From positions 157,244 through 221,243 of the forward strand of contig NW_005178819.1 in the NCBI RefSeq assembly GCF_000350225.1: a DNA stretch of 64,000 bases, given 5' to 3'. Position numbers and translations under genes: made by a program. Position 1 is the stretch's first letter. The number at the start of each line of letters is the position of its first letter. Below the pieces are notes generated by a model. The model saw nothing but the letters and a program-made list of their open reading frames with translations, had not been told where the DNA came from and made no database searches. Source of the stretch: Chondrus crispus. Its lineage: Eukaryota; Rhodophyta; Florideophyceae; Gigartinales; Gigartinaceae. Of this stretch, positions 32,026 to 43,896 are shown in pieces.

Positions 32026-32570
32026 CTATTTACTGCACCTGAAATAGAGAACTACAGCGTTTGAGCGTGAGTTGCGTAACATTGGCAACCGCGTGAAAAC
32101 AAAAAGAAGGTAGAGAGACATTGCGTCGAAAAAGATGGTCCAAAACAAAAATTGTTTGAAACATCGATTCCCTGTCTCTTGTTGCGCTCGGTCTGTGGCC
32201 AGTAACGTTTGATATTCCCCCACCACATCAGCTCCAAGCATAAAATTATTGTCCTTGTAGCCACCTTCAGCCACAACGCTTTCCCCAGACCGCAATAAAC
32301 CTTTCATACGCAGCCGAAAATGGTGAGATCTGGGAATGCTCCACCTGGAAATGGCCCTAACGCCCAGACGATGTGGCCCGTAGCAATGCAGATGGCTACT
32401 TCATACCGCAAGCCAAGTCCCTTATATGTGTGAGAGTACCATTCCGGGCTGAATGGTGCGGGCTCGTAGATATGAAAGTCTATACCGTCGACCAAGAGGT
32501 TGCAGATTGCATCACGACCACTCCTAAACTTATCTTGCCAGATTATGTTCCAAATCATGAAATGAAATCA
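32026..32570 (-). pseudogene. PIF/Harbinger-type transposase remnant
   Basis: The minus frame 32558-32304 reads VDGIDFHIYEPAPFS, WYSHTYKGLGLRYEV, TGHIVWALGPFPGGAFPDL, the DDE_Tnp_4 signature of PIF/Harbinger transposases with two catalytic Asp (DG-DF and PDL). One frame over (32307-32026) GLLRSGESVVAEGGYKDN continues, and a third frame gives FRRNVSLPSFCFHAVANV-TQL, the C-terminal helix. The protein would cut and paste DNA. At least two frameshifts and no N-terminus; relic. The companion Myb-like gene is not seen. Confidence 0.82.
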
Positions 32571-32867
32571 AACAACGTATACATTTTCCAGTTCGAAAGG
32601 GGTTTGAATATTGAAAGTACAGAAACTTCGGGTGTTACGGATAGGAAAGAATTGTTACGAACAATTTGAAGGTCCGCAAACAGATGAACAAAGGACGACG
32701 ACCATTTTCTGAAGGTTTTTGCGTCACTCCGGCCATAAAATGATGTGTGTTCTCACTTCGGTACACCTTCAAACAAAACAGTGACCACAGAAGGTGACGG
32801 GGCGAGACGAGATTGGGCGATGATGGCTGATAAGGTCCCAAAGCAGGGCACAAATATTCGAGGTTAC
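32571..32867. other. No gene recognised
   Basis: Short frames only. Probably flank of the transposase relic. Confidence 0.45.
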
Positions 32868-33531
32868 TGTAGCATTAACACCCCCAGCGATAAAGGTGTA
32901 TGCACAGTTCGACCGACATCCTTGTCGATCGGGATGACGGGGGTGAAGCGGGACACCAGCTAACGGCACCGGGCAGCGGGCCCGGGTAGCGTGGTAGAGC
33001 AGAAACGGGGAGGACGCGAGCACGCGCGAGCGGTTCGACGCCTCAACGCCCCGGCGCGGTACTGGGTAACGATCCAGTACCGACGGGCGGAGACGGAGGC
33101 GGCTCGTGGGCGTGCCGCGGGCGTCCTCAACCTGCGCTCGGTCCCGCTCTAAGGTAATTAGCGAGCGTTACCTTGGAATAAGCGGGAAGTCGGACCTTGA
33201 CGGCCGGTGGGTGACAAGTCCGTGCTTGTCCTCCTCCACCGCCGCCGGTCCGCTCCATATTTAATATACAAAACAATTTATAACACTACAGTACTGAAGT
33301 ACTGTAGTGGACTACTGTAGCATAGATCGGACCGTACTGAAATACTGTCAGCCATCGTGGCTGACAGTACATATGTGTGCGCGCGCTTCCGTCCCGCACG
33401 GTACACGTGTACACGTGTATACGCGTGCGCCCTGTACCGGAGGGGTACACGTGGCCACGCGCGGTAGTACTGTACAGCATCGGGCTCTACAGCATTGGAT
33501 CCCGTTGTTGATCTAATCTAACTAAAAAGCC
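32868..33531 (+). repeat. LTR-like repeat family 2, copy B
   Basis: Homologous to 9225-9808. Begins TGTAGCATTAACACC and may end GCCCCA. It contains TTTAATATACAA, an ACTGTCAGCC/GGCTGACAGT hairpin with a loop different from that of copy A (ATCGT against ATCCA), and ACACGTG and TACAGTA clusters. No internal element sequence is adjacent, so it is probably a solo LTR; no target duplication could be seen. Confidence 0.6.
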
Positions 33532-33539
33532 CCAGGGGG

Positions 33540-34765
33540 GGTTATACTACAGCTATCCCAAATAGTGCCCGAAACAGCTTGCATTCAGACAGGGTGCTGA
33601 GACAGGGGCAATTCTTCGCCATATTGTCCCCAAATTTGGGCGAAGGGTGTTGCGGCATTTGGGAGTGGTCTCGACATCGTTCGTCTTGCAGAGACAGAGT
33701 CCGTCTGCAAGACTTTTGGGAACTCTTTAAATCACTAGTGTCTTTCAGAGCTCGTCCGGAGCACTTTGGAGGCAACAATCTGCTCGGAACATACTCTTGA
33801 AAGATGTCAAACATACAGCTGAAAAATAATTTATGCGCCCCATGCAGCGTGCATAGAATCGTCATAAGTTTCGGTTTACCCAATTTTTATATGGCGAAAG
33901 TTTTGTCCCGCTTGCGCATACAGCCTCCCAGACGCTTTTATCTAATAGACCTGAGTACATATTTGCTCCAAGAAGACTCGTATGTTAGAAAATAAATCAG
34001 ACTTGACGTGTGCAGGCAATTCAAGGAGCAAAAGTTTCGCTTTTTACAGAATGTTACTCTTCTTTAGGACCGATTTTCTTTCGATATATTAGTGCATTTC
34101 CAAAAAGCATATGTGGTCCTCAGCGTTATGCGTAGAGGAACTAACTTATGCAAAATTGAGAATCAGACGGGAGCGTCATTGGAGTTCTTCGCTGGATAAC
34201 GCTAACATTAGTTTTAACGATTAGCTTTTTCGACGTGGTCCTGCATTGGTTTTGGCAGATGTAATTAGTCTCCCGGAAAATGCGTGTAGTGTTGTCTTTT
34301 ACGGCAGAGACGGAAACGCAGAAAGACAGATACATTACCCGCTTCACGCGAAATGCCTTTTCTGGGACCACTCTTTCTCGGACACTACATAAAACGTCAT
34401 CAAACGACGTGCAATTTCATTATCAGTAGGATCTCGAGACGCACCTCACGAGACAAACATATTCTCAATTCACCACCTCAACCCTATTTTTGCACATCTC
34501 TCCAGAGGAAGCTCTAATCACCGCGCTGGACATATGAGGGCTTCGGGGCGTTTGATCAAGAAGTCCATGACTGTCAAGCTCCTAGTAGGAGCTCGTAGTT
34601 CGGGCCAAGTTTGAAAAGGGTGAGCTCACTGTTTCTGAGCAACATAAGTCAGTGTGGTAATCCGAGGGAATATTCCGGAAACACAAACTTGCTAACTTTA
34701 GGACCTGTTACAGTGCCCCTCGATCAGAGTTTCGGACTACAGTTCGTGCCGTAAGTATGTCTGTA
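33540..34765. other. No gene recognised
   Basis: Frames of up to 113 codons on either strand show no motif. Moderately AT-rich. Nothing supported. Confidence 0.45.
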
Positions 34766-34819
34766 TTAATGTATGTTTGTCTCTTCTTGAATATATTCTT
34801 TCTCTAACTTCACAGCATT

Positions 34820-35290
34820 TCTGGCAGGGAAAGACGAAAACGATGTGAGTGATGAGGACATGTTGGATCGTCGATGCAATGCAGGCAAAATATCAATGTC
34901 GGCGTGTAAGCGCCGTCTTGAAGCTGTCGCAGAGGATGTGGACGATGAAGGTGAGGAACGAGAACCATTGGGTGAGGCGGGATCAGAACTTATGTCGAGA
35001 GACCTTTCATTCAAGCCTTTGTTTCTGATATCCAATTGGACAGAGCGTACATACCTCTCGAAACGTTTGAGTATTTCGATAATTCTTCCTTCTAGAATTG
35101 GTAGTGGGAGGTTTACAATAACGGTAGTCGATGACGGGAATGTTTCACAGATCTCTGTGTGATAGCCAAAGCCCCTTGTCGAAGTTCTAGTGATGCACAG
35201 CTGGAAACTTGCCGACGAGGACAGAGACTTCATTTCTTATCACCCTTCTATGCTGAGATTTGAGGCAACATTGCGTAGCTTACGTCAGTG
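34820..35290 (+). pseudogene. Decayed cellular-type gene, C-terminal part
   Basis: The plus frame reads an acidic, charged segment (VSDEDMLDRRCNAGK, EDVDDEGEEREPLGE), then a folded-looking part (LFLISNWTERTYLSKRLS, GRFTITVVDDGNVSQISV). It meets TGA TAG at 35160-35165 and stays open as PKPLVEVLVMHSWKL and SYHPSMLRFEATLRSL. A TTTCTGGCAG just before 34830 could be a 3' splice site. The minus strand of the same stretch is open for 155 codons, but its composition is serine-rich and less protein-like. I do not recognise the family. Confidence 0.45.
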
Positions 35291-36321
35291 TGGTACAAAC
35301 TCGTGCCACTCTAGTATCCTTTTTCGCACAACTCGTATACACGTATATGTAGATAAATCAAGTACCCCGACGTACAGTACCAAGCTCATTTACACAAGCC
35401 TTGCCCGCTTTCGACACGCACCCACGTGGACCTACTACCGTGCCTGTAAACGTGTGTACTATGACGCCGCCTCGTGAGCTCCAGCCGTTACATCTCGACC
35501 GCGATGTAGTACAGTATATAGTGTCGTTGGCGCTTACGCCTGGTGGGTTTGGGGACAAGCAACCAAGGACCAAGGACGCGACTCTCGTTCTTGGTTTTGC
35601 GCAGTACCAACTAAATTCTTCTCGTTCACGCTCTCTCGTTCTCCTCGCTCGCGCCCTAGGACTCTCGTGGCCACGTCGCGTGTTGCCTCCCCGCTCGCGC
35701 GCACGGTTCGCTGGCCGTGAGTTAGCCCCCCAGGGTCGAGAGCACCGCGTCGTTCGCTTCTAGTTTCCGTGATTCGCGAGCACACCCGGGTTCTACAGTC
35801 GTGCGAAAACCTCTACCACTTCCCCCTGGCTACGTAGTACACGACCCCACGAACGACCAGTGTTTTAGCACGTGACCACGTTTCGCGTTCTACTACAGTC
35901 AGAGGAGTTCAGACGCAGTGGAGTCGATTGCGCGGATACCGCTGCCATTTGCGGTACTGACACAGCTTGCATGTGTCTTCAACCTTTCATTTCTAGAGGG
36001 AGGCGGAACAAAGATGTTATTTGTCGATCCGAAAGCCGCCGCAACCGAAGATTACGGCGTTGTCCCCGGCACAGAATCGTTTCAGGAAGTCTAATTTCTT
36101 TTCTATTCTTCAATGTTTTCATTACACCATCTGCTCAGGACCTTGATGTATAGCTTTTAGATGACCGTTTTGCTTTTTCCCGCCTCCCCCAGTGGTCCCA
36201 GAAAATTCTGCATAATGATTTAAGTAGTCGAGGCGCAAACAACAGTGGAGGAAAAGAATAGTCACGTTGTGGTGCAGCGACCCTGCCTATTGTACGCCTG
36301 TTCAACGCCGTTGCGGGGCCG
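35291..36321. other. LTR-like, GC-rich promoter-like sequence; no gene recognised
   Basis: Contains ACGTACAGTACC, CACGTG and ACACGTG-type palindromes as in the other LTR-like regions, and a TACAGTATATAG box near 35510. The frame 35401-35763 (plus, 120 codons) has no motif. May be a further LTR without a partner in this window. Confidence 0.35.
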
Positions 36322-36497
36322 CGCTCCCCACCTTTGGCACGTGTGTCACACGTGTGATCATCCAAGGTGTAGGCGTGCACTATGAATGAGCCCACATGTA
36401 AGTAATACGCGCTCCCCGCCTTTGACACAAGTTTCACGCGTGTACTCATCCAAAGTGTACGCGTGCACTTTGGATGATACCACACGTGTACAATGCA
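36322..36497 (+). repeat. Tandem duplication of about 88 bp rich in CACGTGT
   Basis: GCGCTCCCC(A/G)CCTTTG(G/A)CAC starts both units (about 36322 and 36410), followed by TCATCCAA(G/A)GTGTA-GCGTGCACT. A TATAAATA box follows at 36531-36538. Looks like an upstream promoter/enhancer array of an LTR or gene. Confidence 0.7.
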
Positions 36498-36530
36498 TGT
36501 ACACACGTGTGTGATACGTGTATGACACGT

Positions 36531-36538
36531 ATAAATAG
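36531..36538 (+). promoter_or_regulatory. TATA-like box
   Basis: TATAAATA downstream of the CACGTGT-rich tandem duplication and about 430 bases before the armadillo-like coding region. Assigned by sequence only. Confidence 0.35.
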
Positions 36539-36968
36539 GTGGTGCCGACAAGTTTCTACGCTAAATAGCGTTTAATCCCAAGTGGCAATTTTAATGGCAA
36601 TTATTAATTATTATTTACCCATTTAATACCCGACACCTTCGACGGCGCTCAGCCTATATAGGTGTGGTGTCGGAGGGTGCCACAGTAAAGAGGCATGGAG
36701 TGATCGAACCCCATTGCTGGTAGGATCCTTTACGGCTCCTCTCTAAGCGGCTAAGTCTGGTACCTGCCCCTTTCGTGGTCATCCTTTTTCTTGTTTTTCC
36801 TTTACTTTCCACAACTAGTAGTACTCATGTTTGTGTTTGTGTGTCTTTCTGTGCACTTTCGCAAATTTCGCCACTTTTCGGAAAATAACGGACAAATTTC
36901 GGCAATGAAGGCAAAGATTTTTCACTTCAATTTTAGTGTTTCGCAGCTCACCAATAAAATAAGTCAAT

Positions 36969-38030
36969 TTGAGGGAAAAGGCGGCGAACCGTGGGCGGTT
37001 CGTGGGCGGCAACGTCAACGCAGTGGCGTGCCTCTGGCATGCGACGGAGGCCGGGTCGGGCGAAGGGCCGGCCGCGCCAGAGCTGCGCGCGCTGCGCCTG
37101 CTGCAGCGGCGCAGCGAGGAAGTGAAGCTGCGGGTGGCGGCAGGCGGCTTCCTGGAGTTGCTGCTGCAGGCAGTGGCTGCCGACGGGGCTGGCAGGTGGG
37201 CGCAATTCCTTGCGGCAGCCGGGGTGCTGCAAGGAACTGCGCCCACCTGCCAGCCAGGCAGCCGGGGTGCTGCACAAGTCGCTCGCCGCGGACGACGTGA
37301 CCGTGCAGGGGGGAGACGTTCAACCGAGGGCGCGTACTGGGGGCGGGGGATGGTCGACGGCAAGCGGACTGCGGAAGCTGTCGGGCGCGGAGACGGTGGC
37401 GGACGCGGTCTGTCGCGTGGCGGCGGAGGCGTCCGATGACGCCGTCGTGGGTGAGTGCGTGCCGGTGGGGTGGGCGTGCGAGCGCGATGGCGGACGAGGT
37501 GAACATGCAGCTCCACGCAAAGCAGTTCCACGCGGCGGTAGGGGAGTTGCTGGAGCGGCAAGCGGGCAACGCGCGCGTTTTGGCGAGCTGGGTTGGATTG
37601 CTGCGCAACATGAGCGGGTGAGACACGGCGAAGAGCGCAGTGTTCGGCGATATAGAGCGGATGATACGCGTTGTGGGCGGCGGTGGTGGGTCAGACGCGG
37701 GCGGGGCGGTGATGTTCTGCGGGATTGTAGGAGGGGTGTGCCTGCGGTGTGGGGTAGTGCCGGACGGGTGCGCTCGGGACGGGGCGGTCGAGGTGGTGGT
37801 ATGGGCGATGCGGATGCATGTGACGGAGAGGAGGCCGGGTGCCTCGCATTGAGTAACCTGTGGGCGTAGAAGGAGGGGGCGCGAGAGAGGGTGCGGGCCG
37901 CAGGCGGCGGGGCGGCCGTTAGAGAGGCGTGGAAGGAGAAGAGGTGTGGTGAAGTCGAATACTTCGCGCTAAGGGGGATGGGGGAGCTGAAGGAAGAGGA
38001 GCAGAGACGCGATGAGCGGTACAACACCCC
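36969..38030 (+). pseudogene. Armadillo-like repeat protein pseudogene
   Basis: GC-rich region with frames 36969-37439, 37210-37869, 37436-37858 and 37891-38421 in succession. Readable helices: LRALRLLQRRSEEVKLRVAA, FLELLLQAVAADG, LHAKQFHAAVGELLERQ, NARVLASWVGLLRNM, AVEVVVWAMRMH and ARERVRAAGG, with LRNMSG and ALSNL as in armadillo repeats (about 42-residue helical units that bind partner proteins). Several frameshifts, a stop at 37622 and an inverted insertion at 37191-37251 destroy the gene. Base composition is much more GC-rich than the flanks. Confidence 0.45.
37191..37251. repeat. Near-perfect inverted repeat inside the armadillo-like pseudogene
   Basis: Arms 37191-37213 and 37229-37251 are reverse complements at 22 of 23 positions around a 15-base loop. 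The 18 bases 37214-37231 recur directly at 37257-37274, as if the loop had been used twice as template. Confidence 0.9.
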
Positions 38031-38430
38031 AGCGGGGTTCTCCGTAGGAGCAGGAGGGCAGGCGACTAGCTACACCTGTAGTGGGGGCGGGGAGAGATGG
38101 GCTGGGGGGGTGAGAGGCATACAGAGATGGAGATCACATATGTGGGGCTTACGATGGCGATGCGGTGTAAACATGAGGCGGGCAACGCGCCCGACGGAGC
38201 GTACTTGTTTAGCCTACTTTCTACATTTCTACGCTACACTTGTGCTTCGTTCTCTCTTCCGTTTTCTTGTTTGTTCTTCCTCGTCGCTGCCGATAGTGGT
38301 CCGCGTTTCGGCCGCGACACACCCACTCCTTCTAGTTACTCGGTTCCGAGTTCCCCTTCACGCTCTGACCGCGACTCTACCTGTGGGTAGAGATCGTGCG
38401 CGATCCTCGCGTTTATTCTAAGTTACCACG

Positions 38431-41400
38431 GACAGAGGGCCCCGAACACTCTGGTAGTGACTGGACATACCGCTTTGCCTCGTAGCGATATTTACGCCAT
38501 CGTTGGCTAGCATGTCCACTGCACTACACACGTAAAGTTGAAATAATCATGTTTTCTGTCTAGGAACAAATGTTTGGTAATGATTTTAGTACAGTTTAAG
38601 GTTTACATACACGGGTTTTCATATTTTACTACTGCAGATGCCATAAATGATATTAGAAGTGCTAATCGCTAGATTCATCAAATACTAGATCTTGAAGCAT
38701 GCTTACTCAAAAGAGTCTCGGCACAGCTGCAAGTAGTCCTCATTTCATTCCCTCTCACCCTGCCTATACTTTTAGAAAAGAAAAATAGTGCCTGGTGGTC
38801 AATGGGACTTTAAATCGTATACCATTCTGACTAGAGATGTATGAGGGCCTGGGCGATATGATCCGATGAGGGGGGTCTCCACGGCAGCGGCCTCTGTGAT
38901 AGGTGGCTATATGACTCCCCACTCCATCAGTGGAGCATTACCTGTGGTGGAAGATGGCGCACTGGGGAAACGCTTCCTCCATGTGCACACTCCACCCCCC
39001 GGCAAACATCAGTTTAGACGCCGATAGAAAGGTTAACAGTGCAATGCGTGGGATAAAACTTCAAGTACGGGGAGTTTAAATCAGCGTCTGGGGTAGCTCT
39101 CATTTACTCTTCGGAGGAATGCCCGGTCCCTAAGTGCTCCGACCTCCGGCGGACGGGAAGTTCTTCCGTGACCCAACTACGCATGCCGATCACTGCCAGA
39201 GAGCAAATGAATTCTGCAGCACCGAGTAAGTCACCTGTTCACTGGTGCACGTCGCTCCACTCCTGTCACCAGCACCATTTCCAGAACGTCTGCACGTCTG
39301 CTCGCTAGGGCATCCCCCGCGGTACAGTGCTATTTTCTACGCCTGCAGACTATCACCCATACTAGAGACGCCCTCTCCTTCCCTCCGTACCCTAGCCGTG
39401 CGGACGCAGCCCTTCCACCACAATGGCTCGCATCGGCCATTAGCCGGGCCTCTTGTCCATAGACCTCAAGAAGCGCAGATACAGTCCTGCCTCTACGATC
39501 TCAAGCAACCTTCGGTTCGATGGACTAACCATGACGCTGCAAGCAGGGCGTACTGGGCTGAGGTAGTTGCTTTACAGGTCGTTTCGAATTAGTCCAACAT
39601 GGTTTGTTGACCATGGCTTTTCGTTGCTCTCTGACGAGGCGATGCGGGGTCTGGTACGCTTTCGTTGAGGCTACGTCCGCTGCGTGATAGATGCAATTGG
39701 AAGTACCGAAGATAATATGCGCACAACTCAAAACTGCTACCTGGTGATGCCTTAACGTGACAACATGCGTGATATTGCAGTTCATTGCACCAAAAAGATG
39801 GCACTATTTAGAAAATCTGTCTTGTCGGCACACAGAACAGCACCCCAAGATTGTCTGAATGAGTTTTTACAAGTGTTTCGATCTGCACGTAGAACTTATC
39901 ATGAACGATTTTTGAATGGATATTTGGAAGCGTCGTCACAGCTCTTATACGGAATCAGAGGGAAACGTTACTCGCGCTTTAGACAACTTCGTCCTGTTTA
40001 TCGACGGAAAGAACCTCCACATCCCCGGACCTGGCAGTGAAAATGTAAATCAGCTCGTATCGTAGAGTGGACACAAGCGAAGGCTGGTACCTCAATTTCA
40101 GGCGTCGACCAAACCTTGTAGAGTCGTTATGTACTTTAAAAGACCCATGGAAGGACAACGCCATAATTGGACGCATTACATACGGAGAATTCTCCATACT
40201 GCTCTACAGGCCTCGTTTTATGAGGATGGCAAACCGTATGTAGGAAAAAATGCTAGCAGTTACAGCTCACGACTGTTTCATATATTGTGTTGTGGCGTTC
40301 CAATGTATGACAGAAGCAAAGGACGTTCAATAATTCCACGGCTACTAGCCGTATTTCAGTATTGCGGTCCCTTTGAGTGATGAAGACCAACTAGATGTTC
40401 CTGCTTAGAAACCAGTATTACGTCCGAAAGAATCCCGTATGGGTGCTCTTGATGATTCTGCAATTCAACTAACAGACTTCTGCTTCTGTCAACGGCCATG
40501 TACTATCTCTCCTTGCTTCTGACTCGTTCTTCCATCTCTCAGAAATTAATTCAATCAAGCAGAAAAGTAAGACTTTTTTTGGGACGTGCCCGGCAGCCGG
40601 GCGCGTAGGTCAATGCTAGCCGGATTGACCGGATGAGACCCTAAATAAGGGGGTTGGTTCGACATCCCGGCGTCCGGCTGGGAAAGCTGGCTGGATACTA
40701 CGCCATGTTGAGACGCTTCAGTCTCGCCCTACAATTTCTACGAGAGAACCTGTTTACTGGAGGTGGAAATGTGACACTGCTCAGTTTATTACTAATCCAT
40801 GGCTCATTTAGCTGTCTCTTCGTCAGAAGGGTTCTAATGAGGCACATGACCCTGCGTCATGCTCTGTTCTGTATTGCAGTATGACGAGAGCTCTTTCGAG
40901 TGCTCTGCCCTCTCAATTGCTCTCTCTATGCTTGCAACCGCACCTAGAGCGTTGTATTTGGTCAACGCAGCACGGTGAGATGTATGACAGTTTTAATACA
41001 AGCAAAGATATTGCGATTTGCGGACCAAAAACGTTGTATTTGCCGGCAATGACTGGTGGCTCGCGCTTTATTGGTTCGCGGGCAGCCATTTATCGGATTT
41101 TCAGTTTTCTGCATATAATACGGGAATGGGGGCGTGTGTGGGTCCGGGCATTGAGTGAGTCGCATTTATTGCTGGACTGCTGCAATCCTAGCAGACATAT
41201 TTTTGATACCTCGATGTAGCAAAAGGATTTGCTAATTCGCTGTCCACAAAACCAGCGCATTTCCGCGATATCTCTAGCCTTCACGTGAACGTTCTAGAAT
41301 AATCTCATAGTGATCGGCGCTAGTACCTGACGGGTGCCTGGACACGTTCAAATTTTCTCAATCGATGGAATTATCTATTCGCATCATTTTCCCTTTAGTT

Positions 41401-42018
41401 CAAGACTTTCCGCATAATGTGTTCGTACTGAGAAGCGATGACTCAGCTAAATGTACGGAATGAAATCAAGGCATGTTCATTTCCGATTTGCAGCTATCAA
41501 ACCGGCTACCTTAGGCAATTAACGAGGCCGCTTATCTTACTTCCGAAAGACTCTAACCACAGAGTGTTCTCGATTCGTGCCGAAACTTCATGCGGGTTTG
41601 GAGAAGCAGCTCGACATCGAAGAAAGGGCAGCATTTGTGCAATCAAGGCTATATCTTCCCATGTTACAAGCGGACTTTATTACCCTGCCGGGATGCTGTC
41701 CAAATGTTCTTCTGAATCTGCACCGCCGAAGACACTAAAATCAGTCGAAAGGGCCTTTCATTCGACGTCCTCAGGCCTGTGGACTACATCTTTGTAAGGA
41801 AATTCATGCGCAATACATTTACAAAAGCGTTCATAAGATGCAAAATGATAGTTATTCCGCCAAAACGGATGGGAACGGATCCATGTAGAGTGGGAGCCGT
41901 GGCACAGAATCTCAGAAGCTTCGCTTAGACGTCAATACCACTGAAGTGTCGGGGTTCAGGTTTCACTTTTCGAGGTCCTTCTGTGGAGAACGGAACGAAG
42001 GGATGAAAAACCCGCCCT
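38431..42018. other. No gene recognised
   Basis: Frames up to 119 codons (39245-39592, 39765-40040, 41438-41797, plus) lack motifs. 39765-40380 looks mildly protein-like but is broken by many stops. Nothing here is supported as a gene. This is the left flank of copia element 2. Confidence 0.45.
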
Positions 42019-42023
42019 GCGGC

Positions 42024-42602
42024 TGTGGCAAAAACCCCGCCTCACAGCTGTTACACTGTAAAACTGATTAGATAACTTGATAAGTGCTCGTCGAGAGCAC
42101 CCCTTTAAAATGAAACTTGGATTGGACACCTACTTGCCGATGTCGAATGGTACCCCCCAATGGGCGTGGGGGACAGCCTGTCCGAGGTGAACACTAGATC
42201 AGCTAGTTCGTTCTGAGGAAATACTTCTCGTTGATAATCGTTGATGTTCCGTTGGTAAATGGGTGAGGCTAGTCCTCTAAGCCCACACGAACTCAGACTT
42301 TTATAAAGTTCTAAAATCTGAACTGTTACAGGAAACCGTGGCTTAGTAGCTCGGGTGAAAACCTATACAGCTCAGCAAAATACACAACTACCCATAAAAC
42401 TACGTGTTACGCAGTAGTTACACTAAATGTAACCATTACAGCAAAGATACAGCGCTGGATGCGTTGGCGAATTAAGGTTGCAACCCACGTGCGGGCTGAC
42501 AGCAAGGTACAGCGCAGTGCAGCGCCGTTGCTTACACGTCCTCAACAGTTCCCGATAATTCTATATTACACTGGAAACGCCTTATACTTCCTAATTCTTA
42601 CA
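42024..42602 (-). repeat. 3' LTR of copia element 2
   Basis: 579 bp. In minus orientation begins TGTAAGAATTA and ends GCCACA. A TATA-like box (TTATAAAA, minus) lies at about 42299-42306. On the internal side, the purine tract AAGGGGTGGCAG (minus, 42603-42614) abuts the LTR, as expected for the 3' LTR. Confidence 0.93.
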
Positions 42603-42640
42603 CTGCCACCCCTTAAAAACCAAACACGTAGTCTTCATAC

Positions 42641-43896
42641 TCATTCAATACAACGTAAGATCCATTGTTGAACTGGATTCTTGTCCAAACCAGTCTTCAC
42701 GACTTCCTCCAAGGCCTTACATCTATTGACCTTTGTTAATCCATCAGCGATATTGTGCTCTGACAGTACCAATCCCACGTTCGATATCTCGTGCTTGTTG
42801 TATGCTTCTCGAGATGCGGCTATGTCGATCATCAAGCGCTTCTCTGCTGTGTGGGAGGCCTTAGTTATCACGTCGAACATCTGCTTGGAATCGGGAAGCA
42901 TCGTAATAGGGATCTTACGCTTGTAGAGTTTCTCCAATGTGTGTCGAATGGCAAACACATCATCGAACCCTTCGGCGAACGCGTAGATCTCCCCTGCCAT
43001 GATTGACCTTACGACACGTTTGCATTTACGACTGGCGAGGTCCAAGACGTGACACTTATTTGACGCATCACATAGCAAGAAGACATATCCAAGCTGCGAC
43101 GAATGGTCGTCGTTGGTCGCGAAAGAGGCATCCGTGTATGCTCTAAGGTGAAGAGTTCCAAGATCAAGCGGACTGTAGGTTAGGAACAGATCCAGTGAGG
43201 ATCTAACACGGTGTATAGCACAGTTCATATCTTCAACATGCCCCTTGGAGAAAGTTTCTTCAGTGACTTGGTCTGATCGATTGATCGCGCAGCTGACATC
43301 GGGTCTGCTGTGAACTAGCCAGGCGAAAGATGCGCGAACTGATCTGAATCTTTCGAAGCTGACGTCTGTCGGAATCTTGCCAACCTTAGAGGGATAGTCT
43401 GGCTGCCCTATAGAGAACACTCGAGCTTTGCGTCCGTAAGCATGCATCCATGGAGTCCGAATTTGAGTTCCTAAGAACTCGACATTGTCCCATTCCCTGG
43501 GTGTAGAGTCAAACTTCAACAGCATGTCCTTAGTCAGCTCTTGAAAACGCTCATCTCCGCCAAGTTTGCAGTCATCTATATATGCACCGAGAAGTCCTTC
43601 GACGCAATTAGTACCGTTCTTCATGTAGAGCGACGGATCAGTCTCGAGCGGAACCATCTGCAAATCGGACTTGACGTGAGTGTCTATAGTGACACTCCAG
43701 TAGTCTCGTGCGTCAGTGATACCATATAGAGCTCTCAAAAGCCGAAGCAGTTCTTTGTCAGTGACCCCAAAAAACTTTTGATCCTGCTTCTTCGGCTTGA
43801 GATAAATCTCCCTTGTCAATTTCTCATCGCTTGGGAGATATGCCTGAGTAACATCATGAGAGAAGACGCGAAAGTTTCGAACTACACAAGTGGAAA
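42641..43896 (-). pseudogene. copia element 2 reverse transcriptase (C-terminal part) and RNase H
   Basis: The frame is open from 43896 upstream of the first ATG at 43819: DVTQAYLPSDEKLTREIYL is the RT palm with catalytic Asp, then LLRLLRALYGITDARDYW and YIDDCKLGG with the two active-site Asp (43571-43582, minus). RNase H: YTDASFATNDDHS, RSIMAGEIYAF and MLPDSKQMFD contain the acidic residues; DGLTK closes. All key residues are present, so this part could be functional if joined in frame. 392 codons from the Met. Confidence 0.9.

Noticed and set aside
36815..37561. 248-codon minus frame in the GC-rich region
   Set aside because: Proline/arginine-rich text typical of the antisense of a GC-rich gene; the plus strand reads as armadillo-like helices.
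40600..40690. tRNA gene, from GGTTCGACATCCC
   Set aside because: The B-box-like word is present but no A box or cloverleaf can be drawn.
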